A DNA stretch of 64,000 bases, taken from NCBI RefSeq assembly GCF_954871325.1, contig NC_088777.1, positions 22,607,366 to 22,671,365 on the forward strand, written 5' to 3'. Below are positions 45,701 through 60,700 of this stretch, piece after piece. This DNA comes from Gordionus sp. m RMFG-2023. Its lineage: Eukaryota > Nematomorpha > Gordioida > Chordodea > Parachordodidae. Below the pieces are notes generated by a model that saw nothing but the letters and a program-made list of their open reading frames with translations, was not told the origin of the DNA and did no database searches. The position numbers were made by a program, and so were the translations under genes. Each line of letters opens with the position of its first letter. Position 1 is the stretch's first letter.

Positions 45701-48700
45701 AGACTGACTAATAATGGAAGATTTTTTAGTTTTATAAATATGTATAGGTTAAATAATTAATTGAAGCTGATGCCGTTTTTACATTCCAATTAATTGAAGC
45801 TGATGCCGTTTTTGCCTTTCTTGTAAGATCTATAACTTAAAGAATGGTGAATCAAATCTATAACAAAAGGAGTTTTACCAACTGCAAAATTCTTGTATAC
45901 AGGGGCCTAGAGAAACATTATATTTGCAGAATACATAGAATAGGATCATAAGACTAAAGATTTTTCCAATTTTTTTGTATAAACTAATTAGCAAATTTAA
46001 ATCAAGATAGCCATTTAATTTTCTAGACATAAAAAAATTAAAACCTTTATTGGCAACCAATATTACTGAAAAGGGATTAGTAATTGAAATTATTAAAAAA
46101 ATATTTGTTAAAAGTTTAAAAAATTATAAAGATTGTGTTGCATCAAATTTTGTCAAATTTCTATACCCACATAAAAATGCAATTCCAAATATTTTTCAAA
46201 TATACTGTATCAGTTTAGATCATCAATATCGAGTTGCGAGTCAACATTTTACCATTAAAGAGATTTATATTCTAGTAGTGATATAAGAAAGGGTAAGTTG
46301 TTTTATTAAGGCATGGAAAAAACCGATTAATTTTGGAAATGTTTTCAAGGTATTTAAAAATACGCCCCAACCAAAATTTTATTGTAAATGCTTTATTTTT
46401 GTTAGTTTTACACTAGTCAATCATGACATACCAATTGTAATATATTTATAGATATTTTTTATATAATTGAATCCCTAACAAGTACATGCACAATTAAACT
46501 ATATCAACGTTATTATATAATATTTGTAAAATCATTATATCAACTTATTTCTTTCCAGCTATAAGTCAATTCTTATCTACCATCTAATTTTATAAATATT
46601 TGATCATTATATATTTTTTAAGTGTTATTTAATAAATAAAATTTTATATTCAATTTTGTGTTCAAATAACTTAAATATTCGTTCTAAGGTGTTGAAAAAT
46701 TTTTTTTAAATTGCCCCTACCCCTAATTTTTGTTTACCCCATCTAATGAAAGACACTAGAATCGCCTGATTTAAATAATTTTTGAACTGAAAACGTAAAA
46801 ACAATACATTAAAGCATTTTTAGATAGGAAATTTAATTCTGAATATAATGATATAAAAATATTTAAAATTACGTTTAAAATGTTAGCTTTTTCCTCTAAA
46901 TGTTTTCGTGACAAAAAAAAATTCGAACCGGAAACGTAAAAAAATATAACATTTTTAAATAGGAAATTTAATTCTGTGTACAATGATATAAATATAATAT
47001 TTGAAATTATGTTTAAAATGTTAGCCTTTTTCCTCTGAATGTTTCTGCGACAAAAAAATTTAAAAAAATTTATCATTTAATTTATATTTGTCAATTACTT
47101 CGTAATCCAGTACTTACAATATCGTTATACTTACTATCAATTTAGTTTCGAAAAAAGGCTTAAATATTCAAAAATCATATTTTCTAATTTCTCTATACTT
47201 ACCTATAATCTATGTAAATTACTGTCAATCAGTGGATCCATCTGTCCTCTTAAATTAAAAGAGCCCTGACAGTAGGGTAAATTTTTGTCATTTGGATCAG
47301 GTACAATCATCCCTCTATTAAATGGGCCCTGACAGTAGGATAAATTTTACTGCCAAATAGTGGATGTAAATTCACTGCACTGGATATGCCCTATTTTGGG
47401 TAGTGGACGCCACTTAATTGTGTTTCCCCAGTGAAGGACAAGACAAGCTACTAGTTCTAACACATTTTACCAATGTATGTCTCTAGGAATTTAGGAGTAA
47501 AACAATTAATGAAATGTCCTTAAAATTTGTTATCAAAAGCATTTTTAAAGTAGACTTTGATAATATTCATGTTAGGAAGAGGATTCTGAATATAATACGA
47601 ATGTCATGATATTTTGACTTCTCCCTTAACACTCAATCCTAATTGCTATTGTATACCTAATAAATTAAGATTCTGGATTTTGACTCATAGCAATTATTTT
47701 TACTAATAATCTTCTAAATAGCTAATCGCAATGGGATGGATAACATCACAAAGTTTTGAAATTTTCATTTATATATGATGAAAATAAAGAAAAGCTTAAT
47801 TATATCATTTGTATTATATGCAAATTTATTTATGTATATAATTCAATAACAACAGGTTAGATATTTATACATAAAATATGATCTTATTAAATTATTTTAG
47901 GCACAAATCAACTTAAAAGACAAAATTTGTATATACAAATACAAGTACAACATCAGAGAGTAAAAAGACACAATTAACAATTGATAGTCTTTTTGGTACT
48001 GATCCGAAAAAACTCAAAAGTTGTACAAAATTGAAAAAAGAGTGCACAAAGGTGCTTACTATGTTTTGTGGACGTGATTTGAGATCATTTGATACAATTC
48101 ATGGGGAAGGCTTTGTTGATTGTTGCCAATATTTTGCCAAAATTGGTTCAATATATGGAAATATTGATGTTAAAAGCATCATTCCAAATCCTACGACAAT
48201 TTCTAGAAATTTAGTAGATACTGCTGATGGTATCCGCAATAAATTATTTCCTATATTAAACTCATATATGAAAAAGGGTCGATGTGCTGGTAACAAATTT
48301 ATGAAAATATGGTTAAATTATTAATAATTTTTTATAGCCACCACAGACCTTTGGACTAATGATTATAAAAAAAATATCATATGTAACTCTAACAATTCAT
48401 TTTATAAATGATTCCTGGAAACTAAATAAAATTGTATTGTTTACATGCAAATTTGAAGAGGAAAAAAAGAGAGGGGAAAATATCAAAAAGGAAATTATTA
48501 GAAATTTCACCTTGTTAGGTATTGATTTCATTAAAAATATTTATAAAAATCCATGTATTCTTTGTATCAGGATACAGCAGGGCCTATTTATCGGAAATTC
48601 CAATTATTACCGACCAAGGAGCTAATATGATTAAAGCTTTTGAAAATCATAAGCGTTTAAATTGTGCTTCTCATCTATTAAATACAGTATTGAGAAATAC

Positions 48701-51700
48701 TTTTGATAACAAAAATATTGAATCTTGTTCGGAGATAAATCAATGTTTTAATGACTGTAAAAGTTTAGTAACGTATATGAAACAGAGTGGGTATGTTAAA
48801 TTAACTTTTTATTAAAATATATCATTACATTTTAGATTAGTTAATCGCCTCGATAAAACTCTCCACATGTGTGTTGAGACTAAGTGGAATAGTAGGAAGA
48901 ATATGATTGAATCGATCTTTAATCAATTTAATGACATATTGGAAATCCTCAATTCCAGAGGAGTGTCGATTAGACTTGAAAATATTGATTTTGAAATGTT
49001 GAGGGATCTGATCAAGTTTCTGACGCCTTTTAAAATTGCGAGTGATGGACTTGAGAGTGATTTAAAACCTACTATTCACAAAGTTATTTTATGTTATCAT
49101 AAAATATTGAGTTTTTTAGCTAATCCTAGCTTAAACTATCAGCTAAACCAGCTTTCATTAAGATGCCGGGAAATATTGGTGGATAAATTTAAAATAGATT
49201 TATTCCACCAAATTTCGACGTTTTTGTGCCCAAAATTTCGGGATATGAAAATGTTATCCAGGAAACATTATAAAGATTTGTGTCAACATATCAAGACGTT
49301 GATTAATGCAGAGAAAATCAACAGAGATGTGATTGAGCAAAAGTCTTTAAACAACTCACCATCTAACTCGTGCTCAACCGATAGAGTAGTAAATAAAGGT
49401 TTATTAAATTAATAATAAAATTATTTATTAAAAAATAATAAAGTAAATATATATCTTAATATTATTAATGAATATTTTTTTCTTAAGAAACTACAGAGGT
49501 GGTAGATACGTTTTTGGACTTCTCTCTATGGGAGGCTGACAATGCGTATTCTGATGCTAGCGCCGAAGTTGATGAGCTAAAAAAATACCTAGATCCGAAA
49601 TTATGTATTGATGAAGATAATATTTTAAAATGGTGGAAAACAAACCATTATGAGTTTCCAAATTTAAGTATTTTAGCTCTTAAATTCCTGGCCTTCGTCG
49701 GCTAGCAGTGAAAGGGCGTTTTCAGCTGCTGGTAGGGCCTTTGAGGAGAGAAGAACTCGTTTAAAGCCAGATAAACTGGACGCCTCTTTATTTATATATC
49801 ATAATTATTCACTTTGTGATAATTTTAATAATGATATTGATGAGGTCAATATAATATAATATGTTCATTATATTTTTTATATATTTATTAACTTTTATAT
49901 CATATCTATATTCGCATAAATGATGCTTATTGTATTATATAATCGTTATAATTTTTAAATTCGCTTGTATATTAATCGTTTTATAATATTTTTTACAAAT
50001 TTAATAAAATGCAACTTAATATATATCTTGAATAGATTATGACCGTCAAATAAACTTTTACTTAAGGTGGCTGAACTGATTAAATACACATAAATTTTTT
50101 TTTGGTTATTATAATATTAAAACTTAAATTGCAAAATTTTATTCGGGCTCGGGTCGGGTTGGACTAAAAAATGTGTGCTCGGGCTCGGGTCGGGCTCGGA
50201 CAAAAAATTTTTTAAATTCGGGCTCGGGTCGGGCTCGGGTTGTGAAAAATTACTTTGCAGTTCTCTAGTGCCAGGTATAATATATTTACTATGCAGGCCA
50301 GGACAGGGTTTTTGATAAAAAGTCTAAAAATTTTTTCATTTATATTTAGCCTATTAAATGCTACTAACTTAAAAATAAATTGCATTTTTTTTCTTCTAAT
50401 AATAATAAATTTCAGTATTGCAAACAAATTTGATTGCCTAAATACACTTAAACATTGTTTATTTTCATTTAAAACAATAAATTAAATTTTTGGATATAGG
50501 CCTGGGCAAAATTTTTGAAACTTATGATGGGCTTGGGTTTGAATATTTTATTAAATATGGACTGGGCCTGCAAATTATTTATACTGCTGATCTGGGCTGG
50601 ATGCTGATGAATAAATCAAGGCCCGTGAAGTCTCTAACTTAAACTGAATTATTTCATTTTCCATCAGACTTTGGTAAATTTAGGCGTGTTGCTCAATTTA
50701 TTTCTCTCATGTAGAAACCTGAAGACAAATGATCATTAACAAGGGAATCAATAGCCCATCATTTGATAATCTTCGCCAGATATTATTTTCTGAAAAAATT
50801 CTTAAATAATACCTAGCTATCTCAGGAACTTAACGCCCGTGGACTTCGAGAGATGATTAACAGAGAAGTTAAGGGATCTGTTTATTGGCTTTCTCACCTG
50901 ATACCCATATGAGATATTAACTAAGAAAAGCTCCACTTCCTTCAGACCTGCTCTGAAGATCTAGAATGATCATAATTGAATCTTTTTTATATTTTATACC
51001 TTCATCAAAAAATATTATCAATTTTTACCCCTCCCCTCCCCATGACCTAGAGTTAAAGATGTAGAATGATTGATAAAAAAATTTTCAAATAGCTTTTAAT
51101 TTGTTTCCATGTTGTACTATTCTTACTTTTTAACAAGTCTGATATCCACTAAAGCCTAAATTCGCTGATCAAAAGATAATGTAATGATAATGAATTCAAA
51201 ATAGTAAAAAAAATTCTTATCAGTAAAGGGTCTTTCAATTTCGATAAAAATTTGTAAGCACGTTATGTATGTTGTAGTTAAATCAATAACAAAATTTTAG
51301 CTCATTAGCAATTATATTACCTAATATAATAAAGGCAAAAAATGAGGTATTTTACTCTTAACTGATGTTAAATAATTAGCGTTTAATTGAAAATTTATAG
51401 TAAAATATTAAATCTAATATTATTAAACAAGTCAATAATTCATAATTATAGGGAATACATAATTATTTTTTCTTCTTAAATAAGAGAAATCTGTCTAATT
51501 TGGGCATCGTTGGGAAAGATTTTGCCCAACTAAGGAAATTGCCCAATTAATCAAGACTTTTTACTAAAAAACATCTTATCGTCTTTTATATTCCTAGTTT
51601 AGAAAAAAATAAGATTATTTTCAACAAATAATTTTTTTATTTTTATTAATTAATCAAAACGATGAGTAAAATTATGTGTATACATAAACTTATACAAAAT

Positions 51701-54700
51701 AAGAATGCACTTATATATATATTATATATTTATATATATGGTGTAATACATGACAAATCAACACGAATTTTAACCTGACCCCTCATATTTTTCTAAAACT
51801 TTTACTAGTTTGCATGTTATAATCAGGGTTTTGAACTAAACCCAAACACGGAGAAGAAAACCCGGGTTTTTGAGAAAAAAATCTCAACCCGAACCGAACC
51901 CGGGAATTTTATTTGAACCCGGGTTCAGTGTATTGTTTAAAATCATATATTATATTTGTATAATTGTAAATATTAATAATTTAATTGAAATTTTATAATA
52001 TTTTCAAATTTCTAATTAGGTGAAGTGTTAATAAATTTTAACAACTTAATTAATTTATGGCATTTTTAAAATTTTTTAATTTATTCTCAAAGATTCCTAT
52101 TAAAGTGTTAATAAATTTTAAACAATTAAATACATTTAAGCCATTTATTTTTAATTTTTAACTAATTCTCAAAGATTATTAATCAGAAGAAAATAAAAGT
52201 GAACAAGTCAAAGTAAAAATTACTATATTGGATATTGTTAATTTAAAGAAATACGTCTAAATATTTTCTAAATCTATACATGACTATGCTTTGTATTTTT
52301 AACTATATTTTGCCTATAAATAAAATAAAAAATTTATTTTTTATACCAAATTTATGTCTAGTTTTTAAATTTAGATTTAAATATATAAATTTTTTTTTTC
52401 AATTCAAAAATTCTAAAACCCGAGCTGAACCCGGAACCAAAAATATTTTCCTACACTGAACCCGAACCCACCTATTTTTTAACCTTAAACCGAACCAAAC
52501 CCGGGCTAAAATTTTGCCGGGTTTTTTAGCCTCCAACTCCAATATGCGGCTGATATATCTATAGGTCAAAAAAATGAGGCATTTTGGGCAAAATGCTCTC
52601 ACTTTAATTTTGAATATCTTTAAATATAATTGACCTAGAAGCGTCATTTAAATTTCTTTATATAGCCGAATGGTAGGTTTTTAAAGTATAGTTTGTTTAA
52701 ACAATTTAACCAAAAATAGAAAACAGGAAATGATCATAAAATCAAATCAGCATTTTTCTCTCTCAAATTGTTTATATATTTAGATATCGCTTTAATTAAT
52801 AAATGCGCAAATTTTTAAATGCATGATATTACTCGTAAATAGTGTTGTTAAACGGCTCGAGCCGATTTTTAAAAATGGCAAATGCAATATTTTATCCACA
52901 AAAATATTATGTAGACAAAGATTTTGGTTGGAATCCTATTAACAAAATCTCAAGGTTTAGGCAATATTTCTCTGGCTAAAATAACGAGTTAGCTGTTTTA
53001 AAAAATCGGCTTAAATCGAGCCGTTTACACTATTCGTAAGTCAATTCTAATGCATTGTAATGATTTTAAACGATAAAAAAAGCCTTTTATTGTATAGAAA
53101 TGTTCATATATATAAAGCTCTTTATGTTTTTATATATTATTCGCCAAATTTTTATAATCCAGCCAGGCTAATTGTTAAAGAAATTATTAGAATTATTAGA
53201 AAATAGTAAAAGAATAATAGAAATTAAAATTTTGAGAAATTAAGCTCACAATATATTCAATAAATTAATTTTAAATTAAAAAATCTAACTTTAATATTTC
53301 CTCCATAATTAACAATTATTGACTTAGTTTTTTAATATTAAATTCAATATTCGAACAAATTTAGCTTTTAATTTAAAACTAATTATCTATAATCATAAAA
53401 GGTTTAAAAAACCGATTTTTATACATTTAATCCCCATTATATCATGTAATATAATTGGCATGAGCTAAAATTTCGTTTCAGATATTACTAGAACATAGTG
53501 TTGTTAAACAGCTCGTTTTGAGCCGATTTTTTAAAACGGCTAACTCTATATATTAGCCAGAAAAATTATGCCCAAGCCTCGAGATTTCGTTTATATATGT
53601 CTAGACCTTTGTTGCTTCTATGAGCAAAATCTTCAGGTTTGCATAATATTTTTCTAGATGGAATAATGAGTTAGCCGTTTTTAAAAATCGGCTCAAAACG
53701 AGCCGTTTAACAATACTAGAACATATATAACGAGCGTAGACATTTTATAGAAATTGAAAGGGGCCGGCCGATAATCTCGATTTTCTTGCTAATTTAATAT
53801 GGAATGACCCTATAGGCCTATTCAAAAATGAATCGAATAGTAATGCTAACGAAAACAAATAGAAAATTATTCGATTTGTTAGAATATGACTAAAGAATTG
53901 ATAAAAATTCGACGAATTACTTGAATAATTAAAATTAGATGAATTATAATCATTTTAAACAAATTCGAATCGAATACAAATAATAAATTTTATTATTCAT
54001 ACGAATAGATAGTAATTATTTCATTTGTTAATTTTTTTTTTCTGCGTTTAAAAAATTTCCAGGGCTAAACCATAAAACTTTCCCGGGCAGGCCAAAATAA
54101 TCCCAGGCTAAGCTTAAAAATATTTATTTATATAGGTCGGGCTGAGTCTACATTTTGGTTTTTAATTTATACAAATATAAATATATATTAAAATAAAAAT
54201 GAACATTTAATAAAAAATAACTTAATGGTTGAAAAATATTGATTATAAACCTTTTTAGCATTATCAAATGCTCGTTCTTTCTTGATTCTTTGTAATTCTG
54301 CCATAAGTTCAGCCATTTCCTCCTCCTCATCATCATTACTTCTGTTTTCAATATCGTCCTTTAATTAAAACAAACATAGAATATAAATGACTTGTCTTAG
54401 TATTTTATAAAATCCTAGGTCAATAAAAATAGAATCAAGATTTATAACTAATTAAGTTATATAGAAATAATATCTGAATATCATTTTTTTTATTTTGATA
54501 TATATATTATAATTATAAATTGAGTAAAAGATGTTATATTATTAATGGCTGTAATTGGTAACATCACATGAGGCCCTCGCATATTACCAGCAATAATGCC
54601 CTGAAAAATTAAAAAAATTATGATAGGCCAGTGGTAGGGCATGGTTTGAAGATAAATGTAACACTTATTTAAATTCTATGCCAGAAGCTGTACAGAATTC

Positions 54701-57700
54701 AAATGTAAATTTCAAAGCTTTGTATGTAAACCCTATGTCAGTGGTATGATAAGGTTCAATTATAAATACACTAAAAAGATAGATTATAACAATAATTAAA
54801 GGAAATAGATGCAAATACTGCCCTAAGTCAAATAAAAGATTCAAATAAAACAGCTGTATATAGAGGGCAATAGTCAAACAACAAAGTTTCGGGAAGCTAG
54901 AATGCAGAAAGTGTGGTAATTTAGACATAACAGTGTGGATTGTTATGTAAATAAGCAGAAATTATTATAGATAAAATATGGTTTTGGACAGAATACGTTT
55001 GGCTGTAAAATTTATTATAACTTAGAAAACTTTTATTTCTATTCTTTCATGTTATAAAACTATTTTCAAATTATGATTAATAATATTTATAGACTGTTAA
55101 AGAGTGCTCAACGATTAAAAAAACATCATTATAATCTCTATTGCAAAGATACAATTTCCATTTTAATAAGTTCATGTTTATGATTTTATAAGTCTATGTA
55201 TTTAATGATTTTAAAGTTAAATATTTCATGTATTTATGAAATATTTATATATTTTATTTAAATCGTGTATAAATATAAATTACAAGATGTAAAATTTTTA
55301 TAATATAAAAATAATTAACTATTGTTTAAAAATTCATATATAAATGAATGTAAAAAATGAAATATATATATTAAACAATTTTTATAATAATAATATATAA
55401 TACGAAAATAAAGTAATCCGCAAGGTGTAACATTTTTAAAAATTTAAGCTGTATAGTTTTTCTATAACAAAAATAGCGGTTTAAACATCAGAATATGAAT
55501 AAATATTTTATAATATAAAATGATATAAATTTAAAATTCATGTAGAAGTTTATAAATTTTGTTGGAAAATTACAAAATGAAAGAAAAACTAATAATAATT
55601 ACCATGTAATTCATGTAAACATAAAAGTTTATAAAAAACATGAAATTATATTTTATATAATGAAAAAAAAACAGGGATCCAAACCGAACCGTTAAACCGC
55701 TAAAAACCTGTATTTTTTATCGAACCTAAACCTCTAAAAAATTCCTAGCCGAACCTGAACCGAACCGCTAAATGCCTCTGAACCGGTTCGAGTCTCATAA
55801 TTTTATGCTTATAAAATAATGTGTAAGTTATTACTAGTAGTATATTGCAAAAATTTTAATTATATTCAAATGTTTTAAAAATTATTATCAATCACATTTG
55901 ATTAATAAACGTCAGTCATAATTTTTATAAACTTTAGTATATTGCCATTTTGTAATATTTTTAAAATATTTTAAGCTTATAAATTATAATGCCTAGAAAA
56001 AAATTTAATCTAATATATAAATTATTTACATATAGTATTATAAATGACACATCAAATCTGATATCATACTGGCAAGTCAGCTACCCAAGTAAGTGTGGAA
56101 GGATGTTTTTCAACAATTAAATTTATATTATCTCCTTATAGATGTAATTTGAGTGAGAGAATTTTGAAAATATATTAATTGTGCAGCTTAGTAAAAAAAA
56201 TTTAAGTAATTGTTCATATTTAAATTAATCATTGATATATTTATTTGTTATATTTGTGCAATTAATAAAAATGAAGGTTTTTATTTTAATTATGAAATAA
56301 AAAAAATTTTTTCCTGATACATAATCCTAATGTAGGTTTGAATACAAATGTGTTCAAACCGGTTTCTAGAGGTTCGAACCGAAATTTTTATTTTTTGCGA
56401 ACCGAACCTGAACCTTGAACCGTTATTTTTATCCGAACCTGAACCTGAACCTAACCGATATTCGTTTCGGTTTGGATCCCTTAAAAAAATATTATTGGTT
56501 TTAATTAACTTATTTATCATATTTATTTTTAATTTAATTCTCTCAAAATGTTGAAATAAAATGTTTTTATATCTAGAAACTATGAGTTTCATTAATATTT
56601 GCAAATATCCTAATTCCTGATCTAGCACTTGCTGTTTAAAAATTCTCTTTCTGCATGTGGCACCTTTTATTATTAATTGGAAACCTAGATAATTTTTAAA
56701 AAATGATAATCATTTTAATTTAAAGAAACATCCTATTCTATATAATAAAGTGATCGGGAATAAAAATAATAGAGAAAAAGAAGCCAGAGATATTTAAATT
56801 ATTCTGTAAATTAAAAATAGTAAAAAATATGTATGTTAAAAAAAATTAGATCTTTTATTAATACTTTAATCCATTCAAATTGATAATTAAAGAAAATTAT
56901 ATAAAGTTAGCAGCAATGTGTTATTTTTTCAACTTATTATCATTTTATGAGCACGTTTTTTTGAATTTACATATTTGATTTCACTGGAAATGATTTGCAT
57001 AATGTACGAAATACCTACCCTATGAATTACAGATAATTCTGCCATGAAAATTTTGAACCTACTATAATTTATAATAAATTATAAATGACTAGGTTAATAC
57101 CAAAATCCAAAATTGTCTGGAATTCATAAGATAGGTATTCTAAGAATGTTGAAATACATTTCCAGTAAAATCAGATTTTTAAATTTAAAAAAAGTGTTCA
57201 AAAAATGATATAAAGTTGAATAAAAACATAACTGCTAACATATATACTTACAATTAATTGTTTAGTATTATATTTAGAATTAATAAAGGTATTGGATTAA
57301 ACGAAACTTATTTCTTCCATTGAAAGTGCCACAAATATAGGCCATTTAAATTTAGTATGTAAATATTTTGTTAATGGAAGAATTTAAAAATCCTGTAAAA
57401 ATACATTTATTTAATTGATAAATTAAAATATGATAATTTGTAGTTGTTGGATAAAAAGATTCATTTGAAAAATGTGCAATGCACAGTAAATAGTAAAGGT
57501 TTAAGAAGATTAAAAAATATAATTATTAGTAAAAACAAAAAAATATATAAATAAATGCTTACACATATGGAAAAGTGAATTTTTTTGTTATCTTATATTA
57601 TAAAATATATATTTATATTCTTTTATAAATTAAGCCGCTATTTTTGTTATATAAAAAAATATACAAATCAAATTTTTTGCAAATGCTCCATCTTGCGGAA

Positions 57701-60700
57701 ATATTTTTATTACTTTATTTTCTTATTATTTATTAAAAATTGTTTAATATATATTTAATTTTCTACATTCATTAAAATATGAATTTTTTAAAAATAATTA
57801 ATCATTTTTATATTATATTTTTTCAAAAATGTTATATCTTGCAATTTTTATTTTAAAATATATATATACCATAGAAATATCGGCATATTTTAGATCTTTT
57901 TTGCAAATACTATAAATTCCAACTCAATTTTGTAATTTCATAGTTATCATTTATAGAAATAAAAAGGCTTAAATTTGCCAGTGATAAGGATAATCTCCTC
58001 CCTTTCAATAGATGAGCTAGTTGCCAGAACACAAAATTATTTTGGCTAAGGTAGAAAGATTCATTGGATCCACTTTTCTCTCCAAAAATTTAGAACATAC
58101 ATATCCTGTGAATGGCGTTTATTGATAAGAATATGACATTCTTTTTCTACTAGGTCACTTAAAATAAAATCATAATTTATGTTTGTTGTAGGGTGTTTAT
58201 TTGTTAACTTTGTCAAATAATTTGTAATTTATATTTCCTCTTGGCTTACAATCTCTATATATACTCATTTAATATCATTAAACTAATGCAAGTTTATTTA
58301 ACATATTTACTTTAAATGAAATAATTTCCAAGCTGTAATTATCATTACTACTATATGTGTTTCTATTTCACTATGAAAGGTAATGACAAGTTCAATGTAG
58401 GACAATTTTGTGAAGATAGAAATTCAACTGTTTCTTTAAATTTTAAAAAGAAAAATTAATAGTTTTCCTATGAGATCTAATTCATAGTTTGAAAGTTTGA
58501 GATAATGTTCCAAAAATATTATTAATTAGATATTTATAAGCTCAGATATGCTTTCGAGTATAAATAATATACTGTGCCATCTGGTGCAGTTTTAATGTTC
58601 TCAATTGAGTGGCATTATTGCTTATCATAACTGAAATTCCCAATTTGAAAATGGGTATCATGGAAATGTATTTAGGCATTTACACTTATGGCATTTTACA
58701 ATTGCAACAATATTGACCACTCATTAGAATAAATATAAAATATGAAATTATTTTTGATTTTCATAAATGGTGGCATTTTCATTGTGATCAAAAATATTTC
58801 CAGCTAGTCAATGGTCAGCCAGGACATAGGCTTAGATGTAACTAGTAATCATTTGTAATTTCTAACAATACACTACAGCCAGAGTTGCGGCGAATCCTGT
58901 ATAAACAAAAAAATGCTAGGGTTCAAAATACTCCTCTACATATTTTGCTAAACATATTAAAAAGTATATTATTTATTTAATTTTATGTTATAATTTAATT
59001 ATTTTCATTTTTTCAAATTAGAAATGCTATTTAGGCATTTATACCCAATATAAGTTGTATCTAATAGAAGAGAGGAAACCAGCAAACTCCACCACCATAA
59101 AAAATGATTCAACCGTGTATATCAGCTTCATTTAATGTCATTTATAAAATAAAACCAGTAATTGCACAAAATAAAATTGATAAGTTGATATGTGCATTTA
59201 TTATCAAGTGTTTGTTTACATGAACAGCCTGAATATCACAATTATCAAAAGTTATATCATTTATATATTTTTTTTTCACTTTAGCTTTCACCTTTTTTGG
59301 CGGTAATCTCCTTCAATATATCTCTCCACTTTATGTTATTCATACAATCTCTTTTATCTAATTTATACTTCTTTATATTGGCTCTAACTTTATGGTCCCA
59401 TTGAAGTTTTGGTCTTCCTCTTTTACGTTTGCCCATCATTTCAAACTCTCAGCCTTATTTCCTATGTAGTTCATAGACTTTCTCATTGTGTGCCCATACC
59501 ATCTAAGTCTGTTTACCATTAACTTAGTCTTAATGGGCACTACCTTTAAACTACTTAGTATTCTTGTACTGTGCACTTTATCCTTTCTTGTTACCTCAGC
59601 AATCATCCCCAGCATTCTCATCTCCATAGTTTGTAGACTTCTCTCGGCTGATTCCTTGGTTGGCCATGCTTCCAAACTATATAGAATAGTTGGTTGTACT
59701 ATGGTACTGTAAATTTTCCCCTTTAATTTTTATGGGATTCTTTTGTCAAATAGCACTCCAGATAAAGATCTCCACTTTAACCACCCTTAATTAATTTTAC
59801 TCTTTATCTTTATTTCTATTGTGCCGTTTTGTATAGTGGAGCCCAAATATTTGCAGCTTTCAATTGCCAATATCTGCCATTCATTTATATCAATACTCTG
59901 TTTCATCTTTTCCTATCACCATATATTCCGTCTTTTCTCTATTTACTTTTAATCCGTGTGCTTTTCTGGGATATTTATCAAACTCACTAATCTTTCTTTC
60001 ATTTCATCCTTGGATTTGGCAAGTATCACAATATCATCTGCAAATATCATATTCCACAGGACTGTTTAAAGTATAGACTGTGCTAATACATCTATTACTG
60101 TAATGAAGAGAAGTGGGCTGAGAGCCAACCATTGATGAACTCCTTCGGCTATTGTGAAGCCTGCTGAAGTACCTGTTGTACTAAGGACCATTGTTGTATG
60201 GCTTATATACATATCCTGTATTATTCTTATATATTTTTCGGGAACCTTTTTGTGGCGTAGCACCCACCAGATAAGTTTTCTTGCTTTTTGTTCTTTTCCC
60301 TGTATTTTTCACTCATTTGCCTAATTGTGTGGATAGCATCAGTTGTTGATCTTCCAGGCATAAAGCCAAACTGAGTCTCTCCTATTTCGATTATGTCTCT
60401 TAATCTTTTTTCAATTATTTTTTGGTATAGTTTTAGACAGTGTGAGTTTTATGCCCCTGTAATTTTGACAATTGTGTGGGTCCCCTTTATTTATGAAGAT
60501 AGGAACTAGATAGCTCTGCCTCCATTTTTGAGGAACCTCTTCATTTCCAAGTATTTTATTGTATAGATTTGTGAGGAAATGTATTCAATCATCTCCTAGT
60601 GCTTTAAGGCTTTCTATTGGAATATCATCTGGACCCCTAGCTTTGTTGTTTTTCATATGCTTGAGGCATATGATTATCTCTTGTTCTGTTATTGGTGGTA

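Larger units (their letters stand above)
51180..53810. mobile_element. older, non-coding relative of the long-TIR transposon
   Basis: The left arm (about 51180-51470) contains GGGTCTTTCAATTTCGATAA and then tracks 36575-36800. The right arm (about 53140-53810) tracks 38880-39333, with GGGGCCGGCCG and a terminal GGAATGACCC at 53801-53810. The transposase is gone, and three other elements (51832-52545, 52840-53032, 53496-53718) lie inside. The left terminus is too decayed to fix a duplication. Confidence 0.75.

Noticed and set aside
46771-47076. antisense protein with internal repeats
   Set aside because: The repeats come from a tandem DNA duplication of AT-rich sequence; hydrophobic low-complexity translation, no domain.
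54665-54928. membrane protein on the minus strand
   Set aside because: Hydrophobic composition from AT-rich antisense DNA in a CWC15 intron; no start context, family or splice support.
56290-56628. small gene with [15 protein letters not shown] repeats
   Set aside because: The apparent repeats come from the GAACC-rich end of the hAT element at 55672-56482.
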